From positions 1 to 64,000 of the forward strand of contig NZ_JABWGN010000017.1 of NCBI RefSeq assembly GCF_013363975.1: a DNA stretch of 64,000 nt, in the 5' to 3' direction. Both the position numbers and the translations under genes were made by a program. Shown piece after piece: positions 49,430 to 57,735 of the stretch (positions are counted from its first letter, which is position 1; each line of letters begins with the position of its first letter). The notes under the pieces are model-generated. The model did not search any database. It was not told the DNA's origin and saw only the letters and a program-made list of their open reading frames with translations. The stretch comes from Nonomuraea montanisoli (GTDB lineage: Bacteria > Actinomycetota > Actinomycetes > Streptosporangiales > Streptosporangiaceae).

Positions 49430-50989
49430 TCAGCGCTCCAGCAGCCGGTGCAGCTCCCGCCGCAGCAGCTTGCCCGGCCCGCCCGAGGCGTCCTGGAAGT
49501 GCGGCAGCTCCTCCGCCACCACGATGTGGTCGGGCCGCTGGTGGGCCGGGAGCGTGTCGGCCAGGGCCAGCGCCAGCTTGGAGGAGTCGAGGGTGTGACC
49601 GGCGCGGGGCACCACGGCCAGCAGGATCTCCTGCTCCGCGGCCTCCTGGCCCTCGACGTGCGCCGGGACGCCCACCGCGCCCGCCTCGGCGACGCCGTCC
49701 AGCGCCGCGGCCGCCTCCTCGACGGCCACCGGTTGGCTCCACACGCCGCCCTTGAGTATCGCGTCCTCGCGCCGGCCGAGCACCCGCAGCACCCCGTCCT
49801 CGGACACCGTGCCGAGGTCCCCGCCGACGTACCAGCCGCCGCGCAGCACCTCGGCCGTCCGGTCCGGCAGGCCGTCGTACCCGGCCATCACGTGCGGGCC
49901 GGCCAGGTTGATCTCGCCGGTCTCGCCGACCACCCGCCGGCCGGTGGGGCCGGTCACGCGGACCGCGTTGCCGGTGCGGGCCCGTCCCGACGAGCCCAGG
50001 GGGATCGAGCCGTCGTCGACGCGGCCCATGCAGGTGTACGGGGCCTCGGTCTGGCCGTAGTAGGAGTAGACGGCGGCGCCGGGCAGGCGCTGCCTGATGC
50101 GGTCGAGCATGGTGGCGGTCAGCGGCTCGCCGCCCAGCATGATGACCTCGACGGACGACAGGTCCACGCCCTCGTGCCCGGCCGAGCCGAGCAGCGCCGC
50201 GTAGAACGACGGGATCTGCGACACGTGGGTGACCCGTTCGCGCGGGACGACGCGCAGGAAGTTCTCCGGCCCCCAGTCCTGCTCCAGCACCAGCCGCATG
50301 CCCGCGTATAGGGCCGGGCCCACGATGGCCGGGAACCCGATGCCCCAGATGATCGCGCCGGTGCCGAACACCGACTCGGGCCCGCGCGGCACGTCCAGCC
50401 AGATCTGGGCCGTGGCCAGCGACGAGGCGTGCGTGTGGACGACCGCCTTCGGCAGCCCGGTCGTTCCGGAGGTGTAGTAGAGGGCGAGCGGGTCGTCGTG
50501 GCCGCCCTCGATCGGCGGCTCCTCCTCGGACGCCTCGGCGGCCAGCGCGTCGAGGTCCACCGCGCCGTCGCCGGGCCCGCCCACCTTCATCCACGTGGTC
50601 ACGGCCGGCAGCGCAGGCCGGATCCCGGCCACGGCCGCCTCCACCGTCGCGTCGTACACGAACGCCGTGCAGCCCGACTGCTCGACGACCGCGCGCAGCG
50701 TGTCCACCGGCCAGTACGGGTTCAGCGCGGCGGTGACGACGCCCGTCTTGGCCTGGGCGAGGTAGACCTCGGCGACGTGCAGGGTCTCGTTGAGCAGCGC
50801 GCCGACCCGCTGCCCGGGAGTGATCCCGGCGGCGAGGAGGGCGTGGGCGCGGCGGTTGACGAGCCGGTTGAGCCGGTCGTAGGTGAAGCGGCGCTCGCCG
50901 CAGTAGGTGAGCGCCTCGCGGTCCGGGGTGCGCATCGCTCCGGCGGTCAGGATCGCGTGGCCGTAGTTGCCGTAGGGGGATCGCGCCAT
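49430..50989 (-). CDS. AMP-forming acyl-CoA ligase (benzoate/acyl-CoA ligase-like)
   Basis: A 519-residue adenylate-forming enzyme. The A3 P-loop is YYTSGTTGLPKAVVHTHA, A5 is YSYYGQTEAPY, A7 is GGWYVGGDLGTVSEDG and A10 carries the Lys in DASGGPGKLLRREL. It resembles benzoate- and cyclohexanecarboxylate-type CoA ligases. Upstream of the NDP-forming synthetase by 3 bp, so two different CoA-activating enzymes share one operon. Confidence 0.86.
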   Translation of the reverse strand: MARSPYGNYGHAILTAGAMRTPDREALTYCGERRFTYDRLNRLVNRRAHALLAAGITPGQRVGALLNETLHVAEVYLAQAKTGVVTAALNPYWPVDTLRAVVEQSGCTAFVYDATVEAAVAGIRPALPAVTTWMKVGGPGDGAVDLDALAAEASEEEPPIEGGHDDPLALYYTSGTTGLPKAVVHTHASSLATAQIWLDVPRGPESVFGTGAIIWGIGFPAIVGPALYAGMRLVLEQDWGPENFLRVVPRERVTHVSQIPSFYAALLGSAGHEGVDLSSVEVIMLGGEPLTATMLDRIRQRLPGAAVYSYYGQTEAPYTCMGRVDDGSIPLGSSGRARTGNAVRVTGPTGRRVVGETGEINLAGPHVMAGYDGLPDRTAEVLRGGWYVGGDLGTVSEDGVLRVLGRREDAILKGGVWSQPVAVEEAAAALDGVAEAGAVGVPAHVEGQEAAEQEILLAVVPRAGHTLDSSKLALALADTLPAHQRPDHIVVAEELPHFQDASGGPGKLLRRELHRLLER

Positions 50990-51097
50990 GGGGGCCTCCG
51001 GATCAGGCGGTCGGGCTGGAGGAGCAGGGCCGGCGGGCGGCCGGGTTCGGGTGCGGCGGGTCGGCGGGGCGCGTACGGGGACGGAAGCGCCGGAGCG

Positions 51098-51433
51098 TCA
51101 GAGCGGCGCGTACAGGACGAAGACGTTGCCCGACGGGTCGCGCAGGACGGCGCGCGTCTCGTGCGGCCCCTCCTCGGGGGCGCGCACCACCTCGCCGCCG
51201 CGCGCCGACAGCTCGCGCACGGCCCGCGCCACGTCGTCCACCTTGTACGAGGGCGCGGCCGTGTCGGTGACGTGCTCGGCGGGGCCGGCCAGCGCCACGG
51301 TCACGCCGCCGCCGTCCAGGGCCGCGAACCTGTCGCCGTCGCGGAACTTCACCGGCAGCCCGTAGAAGGCGATCGCCTGGTCGAGGTCGGCGACGGGGAT
51401 GAGCACGTTGCCGAGCTTGCCGAGCACGCTCAC
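51098..51433 (-). CDS. VOC/glyoxalase-fold protein
   Basis: A 111-residue vicinal-oxygen-chelate protein (LGKLGNVLIPVADLDQAIAF, DPSGNVFVLYAPL). Typical roles are glyoxalase, epimerase or dioxygenase partners. I choose the GTG at 51431-51433 because it overlaps the preceding stop (GTGA) and GGAG stands before it; the TTG at 51445 is not needed. Second gene of the operon headed by the DUF35 protein. Confidence 0.8.
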   Translation of the reverse strand: MSVLGKLGNVLIPVADLDQAIAFYGLPVKFRDGDRFAALDGGGVTVALAGPAEHVTDTAAPSYKVDDVARAVRELSARGGEVVRAPEEGPHETRAVLRDPSGNVFVLYAPL

Positions 51434-51792
51434 AAGGGTCTCCAATGCGGTAGGTCGTCCACGAACGTCACCCGCACCGGCATCCCGATGCGGACCTCAT
51501 CCGGCGCGCAGCCCACGACCTGCCCGAACACGCGGGCTCCTTCCGGCAGGTCCACCCAGGCCAGCACGTACGGCTCGCGTCCCCGGTAGCCGGGCGCGAA
51601 GGACCGGTGCACGACGGTGTACGTGTGCACCAGGCCGTCGCCGGAGACCGGCTCGAAGACGAGCCCGCCTCCGCCGCACCAGGGGCAGACCGCCTCGGGG
51701 AGGTGGACCCGCCGGCCGCAGTCCGTACAGCGCTGGACGACCAGCTCGCCGCGCCTGCAGGCCGCCCAGTAGGCGGAGGTGTCACCGGTCAT
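51430..51792 (-). CDS. DUF35 OB-fold zinc-ribbon protein (acyl-CoA associated)
   Basis: A 120-residue protein. CTDCGRRVHLPEAVCPWC gives a CxxC-x10-CxxC zinc ribbon, and the remainder is the OB-fold (VHTYTVVHRSFAPGYRGREP). Relatives partner thiolases or hydratases in sterol and polyketide-like metabolism (ChsH2-type). No thiolase is adjacent, which is unusual. The ATG at 51790-51792 is leaderless: TAGCTT lies eight bases upstream, inside operator E. Confidence 0.82.
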   Translation of the reverse strand: MTGDTSAYWAACRRGELVVQRCTDCGRRVHLPEAVCPWCGGGGLVFEPVSGDGLVHTYTVVHRSFAPGYRGREPYVLAWVDLPEGARVFGQVVGCAPDEVRIGMPVRVTFVDDLPHWRPL

Positions 51793-51802
51793 CGCTTGCC
51801 AA

Positions 51803-51818
51803 GCTAGCGCACGCTTGG
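51803..51818. promoter_or_regulatory. 16-bp operator, site E (DUF35-VOC-ligase operon)
   Basis: GCTAGCGCACGCTTGG; its complement is CCAAGCGTGCGCTAGC, 15 of 16 identical to site D. The minus-strand TAGCTT (51801-51806) overlaps it as the -10 of a leaderless transcript, the same geometry as site D. Confidence 0.7.
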
Positions 51819-52145
51819 TTAGTGGACAAGGGCGCACGTGTGGCGTCCGGGGCGTGCGCTCCCGCGGGTCTGCTATGTGAAATTGCTCTGCCGGACGGCG
51901 CTGCTCACGGCGTGGGGACGGCTCCGGGCGCAGCTCATCGGCCGGTGGCCCCGAAAGCCGCCGGCTGTCCGCCGCACCCGGCTCAGCCAGGAGAAATGCG
52001 ACGAAAAATCATGATCTGTGTGGATTTATAACGAATTGTTCACTTTGCCGAAGCCCTCTTGGCGGCCAACCGCCACGGCCCTAGGGTCGCAGTGCAATGG
52101 CACACAGCACAAGTGCAATGGCACGCATCCGGAGGAGCCGTCCGC
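51819..52145. other. Intergenic region with the start of the GH127-peptide operon
   Basis: Contains an AT-rich patch (52001-52045, with TATAAC at 52027-52032 as a possible -10) and two GTGCAATGGCAC elements (52092-52103, 52113-52124). No further gene is seen. Confidence 0.5.
52092..52124. promoter_or_regulatory. Twin GTGCAATGGCAC operators before the GH127 gene
   Basis: The 12-mer GTGC-AATG-GCAC (inverted GTGC/GCAC arms) occurs twice, 21 bp apart (two helical turns), followed by GGAGGA and the ATG at 52146. The same GTGCAATG word occurs in complement at 61971-61978 before the DHDPS-family gene. A repressor, possibly the GntR protein whose gene begins at 63917, is the likely ligand. Confidence 0.6.
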
Positions 52146-54044
52146 ATGTCACCGACGTCCAAGCCGCCGGCCGGAGCCGTACGGACCGAGGCCGGGGCCG
52201 TCTCCCCGGTCGCGGGCGTCCGCATCACCGGTGGCCTGCTTCGTGAGTGGCAGGAGCGCAACCGGCGCGCGACGATCCCGCACACCGTCGAGCAGCTTCG
52301 CGCCGCCGGCAACGTCGCCAACCTGCGCCGGCTGGTCGAGGACGACGCGCCGCCCTACCGGGGCCGCTACCCGTTCCTCGACACCGACCTCTACAAGACC
52401 CTCGAGGGTCTGGCCTACGAGATCGGCCGGGGCGAGGCGGGCGAGGCCGAGCGGGCGTTCTTCGACGAGGTCGTGGACCTGCTGGAGCGGGTCCAGGCCG
52501 AGGACGGCTACCTCAACTCGTTCTTCCAGGACCCCGGCGCGGCCAAGAAGCCGTGGGAGGACCTGGCCTGGGGCCACGAGATGTACAACCTGGGTCACCT
52601 CGTCCAGGCCGCCGTCGCCGCCTCGCGCCGGATGGGCGACGACCGGCTGCTCGCCGTGGCGGTCAGGTTCGCCGACCTCGTCGTACGGCGCTTCGGCGAG
52701 GGCCGGGAGGAGGCCGTCTGCGGTCACCCCGAGGTGGAGATGGCGCTCGTCGAGCTCTACCGGGAGACCGGCGAGCGCGACTACCTGACGCAGGCGGGGC
52801 TGTTCGTCGAGCGGCGCGGCCGGGGAAGGCTCAGGCACAGCATCTTCCCGCCGGAGTACTTCCAGGACCACGTGCCGCTGCGCGAGCTGCCGTCGGTGAC
52901 CGGGCACGCGGTGCGCATGGCCTACCTCGCCGCGGGGGCGGCCGACGTCGCCGTCGAGACCGGCGACCGGACGCTCCTCGACGCGCTGGAGCGCCTCTGG
53001 GACGACATGGTCGCCGCCAAGCTCTACATCACCGGCGGGCTCGGCAGCCGGCACTCCGACGAGGCCGTCGGCGACCGCTACGAGCTGCCGTCCGAGCGCT
53101 CCTACAGCGAGACCTGCGCCGCCATCGCCACGATGCAGTGGGGCTGGCGGATGTTCCTGGCCACGGGGAGCGCCCGCTACCTCGACGTCTTCGAGCGCGT
53201 GCTCTACAACGCCTACGCGGTGGGCCTGTCCGCCGACGGCAGGGCGTTCTTCTACGACAACCCGCTCCAGCGCCGTCCCGACCACCAGCAGCGCAGCGGC
53301 GCCGAGACCGGCGGCGAGGAGCTGCGCCGCTCCTGGTTCGGCTGCCCGTGCTGCCCGCCGAACATCGTCCGGTGGATGGCCCAGCTCGGCGACTACGCGG
53401 CGGCCGAACGCGACGGCGCGCTCTACCTCGCCCAGTACGCCGAGTCTCGCGTCGAGACGGACGCCGTCGCGCTGACCGTCGAGACGGCCTACCCCTGGGA
53501 CGGCGACGTCCGCGTCACGATCGAGCGCGCCCCCGAGGGTCCGTACGCCCTGAAGCTGCGGATCCCCGCCTGGGCGCACGGCGCGACGCTGGACGGCGAG
53601 CCCGTCGCCGCGCGGGACGGCTGGCTGACCGTCGAGCGCCGCTGGGTCGCGGGTGACGTCCTGCGGCTGCGCCTGCCGATGCCGGTGCGCGCCCACGTGC
53701 CGCACCCGTACGTGGACGCCGCCCGTGGCGCGGTCGCCGTCGCCCGCGGGCCGCTGGTCTACTGCGTCGAGCAGCAGGACGCGCCGGCCGCCGTGGACGA
53801 CCTCGTGCTGTCGCCGGCCGATGTTGTTAACGCGAACATCGCCGCGTCCGAGGAACTGCCGGGAGCCGTCGTCCTCCGGGTGCCGGCGGGCGTCGCCGCG
53901 CCGCCGCCGGCGGAGCTGTACCCGGAGTTCGGCGCGCGGCCTCCCTCCAGCCCGGCGGCGGACGTCTCCGCCACCCTCGTCCCCTACTTCCTGTGGGGCA
54001 ACCGCAGGCCCGAGGCCATGCGCGTGTGGGTCAGGTCGCAGTGA
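52146..54044 (+). CDS. GH127-family beta-L-arabinofuranosidase
   Basis: A 632-residue glycosidase of the former DUF1680 group. It starts after GGAGGA. The catalytic zinc and cysteine residues are visible: ETC (E322, C324) and the CCPPN loop (C402, C403), with the same spacing as the zinc ligands E338/C340/C417/C418 of HypBA1, where the first cysteine is the nucleophile. The domain words TGGLGSRHSDEAVGDRYELP and SYSETCAAIATMQWGW are family-typical. HypBA1 removes beta-1,2-arabinofuranose from hydroxyproline-linked arabinosides of plant extensins. No signal peptide is present, so it should act inside the cell, implying that its substrate is imported. Confidence 0.88.
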   Translation: MSPTSKPPAGAVRTEAGAVSPVAGVRITGGLLREWQERNRRATIPHTVEQLRAAGNVANLRRLVEDDAPPYRGRYPFLDTDLYKTLEGLAYEIGRGEAGEAERAFFDEVVDLLERVQAEDGYLNSFFQDPGAAKKPWEDLAWGHEMYNLGHLVQAAVAASRRMGDDRLLAVAVRFADLVVRRFGEGREEAVCGHPEVEMALVELYRETGERDYLTQAGLFVERRGRGRLRHSIFPPEYFQDHVPLRELPSVTGHAVRMAYLAAGAADVAVETGDRTLLDALERLWDDMVAAKLYITGGLGSRHSDEAVGDRYELPSERSYSETCAAIATMQWGWRMFLATGSARYLDVFERVLYNAYAVGLSADGRAFFYDNPLQRRPDHQQRSGAETGGEELRRSWFGCPCCPPNIVRWMAQLGDYAAAERDGALYLAQYAESRVETDAVALTVETAYPWDGDVRVTIERAPEGPYALKLRIPAWAHGATLDGEPVAARDGWLTVERRWVAGDVLRLRLPMPVRAHVPHPYVDAARGAVAVARGPLVYCVEQQDAPAAVDDLVLSPADVVNANIAASEELPGAVVLRVPAGVAAPPPAELYPEFGARPPSSPAADVSATLVPYFLWGNRRPEAMRVWVRSQ

Positions 54045-54096
54045 CGGCAGCCCCCGGCCGCCGCTGCAACTGCAACAACAGAGGAAAGAAGGCGAA

Positions 54097-55782
54097 ATGA
54101 GGAGATCGGCCGCCCTCGCCGGCGTCTCGATATTCACCACGTTGGCGCTCGCGGCGTGCGGCGGCGGTGGGAGCGCTGGGAAGGGCACCACGGCCTCGGG
54201 TTCCGCGGCCAAGGCCGCCGCCTCCGGCGGCACCGTCCACTACCTGCTGACCGCCGACTACTCCCACCTCGACCCGGTCCGTGGCTGGGACGGCGGCGTC
54301 AACAACTTCTACCGGCTCATCTACCGGGGCCTGACCACGTTCGGCGCGGGCCCCGGCAAGGAGGGCACCAAGGTCGTCCCCGACCTCGCCACCAGCACCG
54401 GCACCCCCTCCGACGGCAACAAGACCTGGACGTTCACCCTCAAGGACGACATCTTCTTCGAGGACGGAACGCCGATCACCAGCGAGGCGATGAAGTTCGG
54501 CGTCGAGCGCGCGTGGGACCCGGAGGCCGGCATCGGCTCGCCCTACGCCAAGCTGCTCATCGACGCGCCCAAGGACTACAAGGGGCCGTACGTCACGGGC
54601 GACCTCGACACGATCGAGACCCCGGACCCCAAGACGATCGTCTTCCACCTGAAGAAGCCGTTCGCCGACTTCGCCAGCGCGCTCGTGCAGCCCAACTTCG
54701 TGCCGTTCCCCAAGGGTACGGGCGCGGCCGGCGCCTTCGACGCCAAGCCGATCGCGTCCGGCCCGTACAAGGTGGAGAGCTACCAGCGCGGCGCGAAGCT
54801 GAAGCTGGTGCGCAACCCGCACTGGAAGGCCGCGACCGACACCGTCCGCGCCGCCAAGCCGGACTCCTACGAGATCACCTTCGGGATCGACGGCGCGACC
54901 ATCGACGAGCGCATGCTCGCCGGGCAGGGCGCCGACGCCAACGCGATCGCGGGCGCGATCCAGCCGGCCACCGTGGCCCGCATCCAGGACCCGCGCTACA
55001 AGGCGCGCACGCTGTCCGGCTACATGGGCTGCACCACGTACATGAGCCTGAACACCACCAAGAAGCCGCTCGACGACCTGAAGGTCCGCCAGGCGATCAA
55101 CTACGCGATCAACAAGGACAACGTGGTCGCCGGCGACGGCGGCACGACGCTGGCCACCAAGGGCGGCGCGATCCAGCCGCCGACCATCGTCGGCCGGCTG
55201 GACTACGACCCGTACCCGACGGACCCGGCCAAGGCCAAGCAGCTGCTCGCCGAGGCGGGCCAGGACAAGGGCTTCGACCTGACCCTCGACGTGCGCCCGG
55301 TGCCCCGCCAGCAGGGCATGGCGGTCGCCATCCAGGAGTCGCTGAAGCCGCTGGGCATCAACGTCAAGATCAACAACATGGACACGTCCACCTTCTACGA
55401 GGTGATCGGCACGCCCGCCCGGCAGCACGACGCGGCCCTCACCGGCTGGTGCCCGGACTGGTCGTCCGGCGCCACCTTCCTGCCGCCGCTGTTCGACGGC
55501 CGCAACATCTTCGAGAAGGGCAACAGCAACCTCGCCCAGATCAACGACGAGGCCATCAACGAGCGGATCGACGAGATCGCCGAGATGACCGACGTCAACG
55601 CCGCCAACGCCGCCTACGGCGAGCTCGACAAGCAGATCATGGAGAAGGCCCCCATCGTGCCCCTGCTCTACGAGAAGAACGTGACGATCATGGGCGAGAA
55701 CATCGCCGGCGCCTACCTCAGCGACTCGTACTCCGGCGGGATCGACCTGGTCTCGGTCGGGCTCAAGGACCCGAGCAAGTAG
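54097..55782 (+). CDS. ABC transporter substrate-binding lipoprotein (DppA/OppA, SBP_bac_5)
   Basis: A 561-residue lipoprotein: RRSAALAGVSIFTTLALAAC with Cys21 as lipobox. The SBP_bac_5 fold shows in YSHLDPVRGWDGGVNNFYRL and WCPDWSSGATFLPPLFDGRN. The family binds di- to oligopeptides, some sugars and nickel. 52 bp after the GH127 gene, GAGGAAAGAAGG precedes the ATG. As the recognition subunit it defines which peptide (or glycopeptide) is imported. Confidence 0.9.
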   Translation: MRRSAALAGVSIFTTLALAACGGGGSAGKGTTASGSAAKAAASGGTVHYLLTADYSHLDPVRGWDGGVNNFYRLIYRGLTTFGAGPGKEGTKVVPDLATSTGTPSDGNKTWTFTLKDDIFFEDGTPITSEAMKFGVERAWDPEAGIGSPYAKLLIDAPKDYKGPYVTGDLDTIETPDPKTIVFHLKKPFADFASALVQPNFVPFPKGTGAAGAFDAKPIASGPYKVESYQRGAKLKLVRNPHWKAATDTVRAAKPDSYEITFGIDGATIDERMLAGQGADANAIAGAIQPATVARIQDPRYKARTLSGYMGCTTYMSLNTTKKPLDDLKVRQAINYAINKDNVVAGDGGTTLATKGGAIQPPTIVGRLDYDPYPTDPAKAKQLLAEAGQDKGFDLTLDVRPVPRQQGMAVAIQESLKPLGINVKINNMDTSTFYEVIGTPARQHDAALTGWCPDWSSGATFLPPLFDGRNIFEKGNSNLAQINDEAINERIDEIAEMTDVNAANAAYGELDKQIMEKAPIVPLLYEKNVTIMGENIAGAYLSDSYSGGIDLVSVGLKDPSK

Positions 55783-55789
55783 GACACCC

Positions 55790-56746
55790 ATGACCACCGC
55801 CGCACCCTCGCACGAAGCGATGGCGGACCCTCTGGCGGGCGCGGGACACGCGCCCGCCACGGAGGGGCGCCGGATCGCGCGCGCCCTGCTGCGCGACCGG
55901 GGCGCCGTCCTCAGCACGGTGTTCCTCGGCCTGGTCGTGCTGATGGCGATCTGCGCGCCGCTGATCTCCGCCATCACCGGGCACGGGCCGAACGACTTCG
56001 ACCCCGCCGCCGTCGACACCAACCTCGGCGGCCTGCCGCGCGGCTCGCTCGGCGGCGTCAGCGCCGACCACCTGTTCGGGGTGGAGCCGCAGAACGGCCG
56101 CGACATCCTGGCCCGCATCGCCTACGGCGCCCGCGTGTCGTTCCTGATCGCGATCTCGGCGACCGTGCTGACCACCCTGCTCGGCGTGGTGCTCGGCCTG
56201 CTCGCCGGGTTCTACCAGGGCTGGGTCGACCAGGTCATCTCCCGGATCATGGACTTCCTCATGGCCTTCCCCGCGCTGATCTTCATGATCGCGATCCTGT
56301 CGTCCCTGCCGACGGGTGACCGCTCGGTCCTGCTGGTCACGGTGATCACCGTGTTCGGGTGGCCGTACCTCGCCCGCGTGGTGCGCGGGCAGACGCTCAC
56401 GCTGGTCAACCGCGAGTTCGTCGAGGCCGCCCGCGCCTCCGGCGCCTCCACCGGCGCCATCGTGTTCAAGGAGATCCTGCCCAACCTGCGCAACTCGCTG
56501 ATCGTCATGACGACGCTGGCCGTGCCCGGCTACATCGGCACCGAGGCCGGCCTGTCGTTCCTCGGGGTGGGCGTCACCCCGCCGACACCCTCGTGGGGAC
56601 AGATGATCTCCAGCGCGGTGAGCTGGTACGCCACCGACCCGATGTACTTCGCGGTGCCCGGACTGTTCCTGTTCCTCACGGTGCTGTCGCTGACCGTGCT
56701 CGGGGACCGGATCCGGGCCGCATCGGACGCGGGGGAGGCGTCCTGA
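55790..56746 (+). CDS. Peptide ABC transporter permease (DppC/OppC-like)
   Basis: A 318-residue permease with an N-terminal cytoplasmic part, six spans and the EAA loop EAARASGASTGAIVFKEILP. The words LFGVEPQNGRDILARIAYGA and GYIGTEAGLSFLGVGVTPPT are DppC-typical. It precedes the DppB-like gene, reversing the usual B-C order. TGATG junction with the next gene. Confidence 0.9.
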   Translation: MTTAAPSHEAMADPLAGAGHAPATEGRRIARALLRDRGAVLSTVFLGLVVLMAICAPLISAITGHGPNDFDPAAVDTNLGGLPRGSLGGVSADHLFGVEPQNGRDILARIAYGARVSFLIAISATVLTTLLGVVLGLLAGFYQGWVDQVISRIMDFLMAFPALIFMIAILSSLPTGDRSVLLVTVITVFGWPYLARVVRGQTLTLVNREFVEAARASGASTGAIVFKEILPNLRNSLIVMTTLAVPGYIGTEAGLSFLGVGVTPPTPSWGQMISSAVSWYATDPMYFAVPGLFLFLTVLSLTVLGDRIRAASDAGEAS

Positions 56747-57735
56747 TGGCGCGCTACGTCGCCGGCCGGCTCGCCGGGCTCGTCGTCCTGCTGCTCCTCG
56801 TCTGCGTCTTCACGTACCTGATCTTCTTCAAGCTGTCGCCGGACCCGGCGCTGATGATCTGCGGCAAGACCTGCACCCCCGACCGCGTCGCGCAGATCCG
56901 CGCCTCCCTGGGGCTCGACAAGCCGTTCCTCACGCAGTTGGGGGACTACCTGAGCGGGCTCGTCGTCGGCCGCGACTACGGCAGTGGCCCGAACCTCGTG
57001 CGCTGCCCGGCGCCCTGCCTCGGCTACTCGTTCCAGAGCAGCCAGTCGGTGACGCAGATGATCGTGGATCGGCTGCCCGTCAGCGCCACGGTCGCGGTGG
57101 GCGCGGCGGTCCTGTGGCTGATCATCGGCATCGCCGCCGGGCTGCTGAGCGCGGTCAAGGAGGGCTCCTGGTGGGACCGGACCGCCATGGGCCTCGCCCT
57201 CGGCGGCGCCAGCATCCCCAACTACGTGCTCGCGCTGACCCTGCAGTACGTGCTCGTGGTCAAGCTGCAGATCCTGCCGTTCCCCTCGGCCGTGCCCTTC
57301 TCCGAGGACCCGCTCCTGTGGTTCCAGTCGTACCTGATGCCGTGGCTGGTGCTCGCCACCGGCTACGCCTGCCTGTACGCCCGCCTGACCAGGGCGAACG
57401 TGATCGACACGCTGGCGCAGAACTTCATGCGCACCGCGCGGTCCAAGGGCCTGAGCCCGGCGCTCACGATGCGCCGCCACGCGCTGCGGCCCGCGCTGAC
57501 CCCGATCGTCACCATCTTCGGCATGGACTTCGCCGCGCTCCTCGGCGGCGCGCTGATCACCGAGACCGTCTTCGGGCTCAACGGCATCGGCAAGATGGCG
57601 GCCGACTCGATCGCGAAGAACGACCAGCCGGTCATCATGGCGGTGACCCTGCTGGCCGCGTTCTTCGTGATGGCCGGCAACGTCGTCGTGGACCTCCTCT
57701 ACACCGGCCTCGACCCGAGAGTGAGGGTGTCATGA
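56746..57735 (+). CDS. Peptide ABC transporter permease (DppB/OppB-like)
   Basis: A 329-residue permease starting MARYVAGRLAGLVVLLLLVC, with the EAA-type loop MRTARSKGLSPALTMRRHAL and ALITETVFGLNGIGKMAADS. A loop insertion of about 30 residues with four cysteines (MICGKTCTPD, RCPAPCLGYS) sits in the first external region and is not usual for DppB. ATG overlaps the stop of the DppC-like gene; ATGA overlap with the ATPase follows. Confidence 0.88.
   Translation: MARYVAGRLAGLVVLLLLVCVFTYLIFFKLSPDPALMICGKTCTPDRVAQIRASLGLDKPFLTQLGDYLSGLVVGRDYGSGPNLVRCPAPCLGYSFQSSQSVTQMIVDRLPVSATVAVGAAVLWLIIGIAAGLLSAVKEGSWWDRTAMGLALGGASIPNYVLALTLQYVLVVKLQILPFPSAVPFSEDPLLWFQSYLMPWLVLATGYACLYARLTRANVIDTLAQNFMRTARSKGLSPALTMRRHALRPALTPIVTIFGMDFAALLGGALITETVFGLNGIGKMAADSIAKNDQPVIMAVTLLAAFFVMAGNVVVDLLYTGLDPRVRVS

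Noticed and set aside
52059..52145. Upstream ATG (52059) for the GH127 gene
   Set aside because: It would place the GTGCAATG repeats inside the coding region; GGAGGA before 52146 and the family alignment favour 52146.
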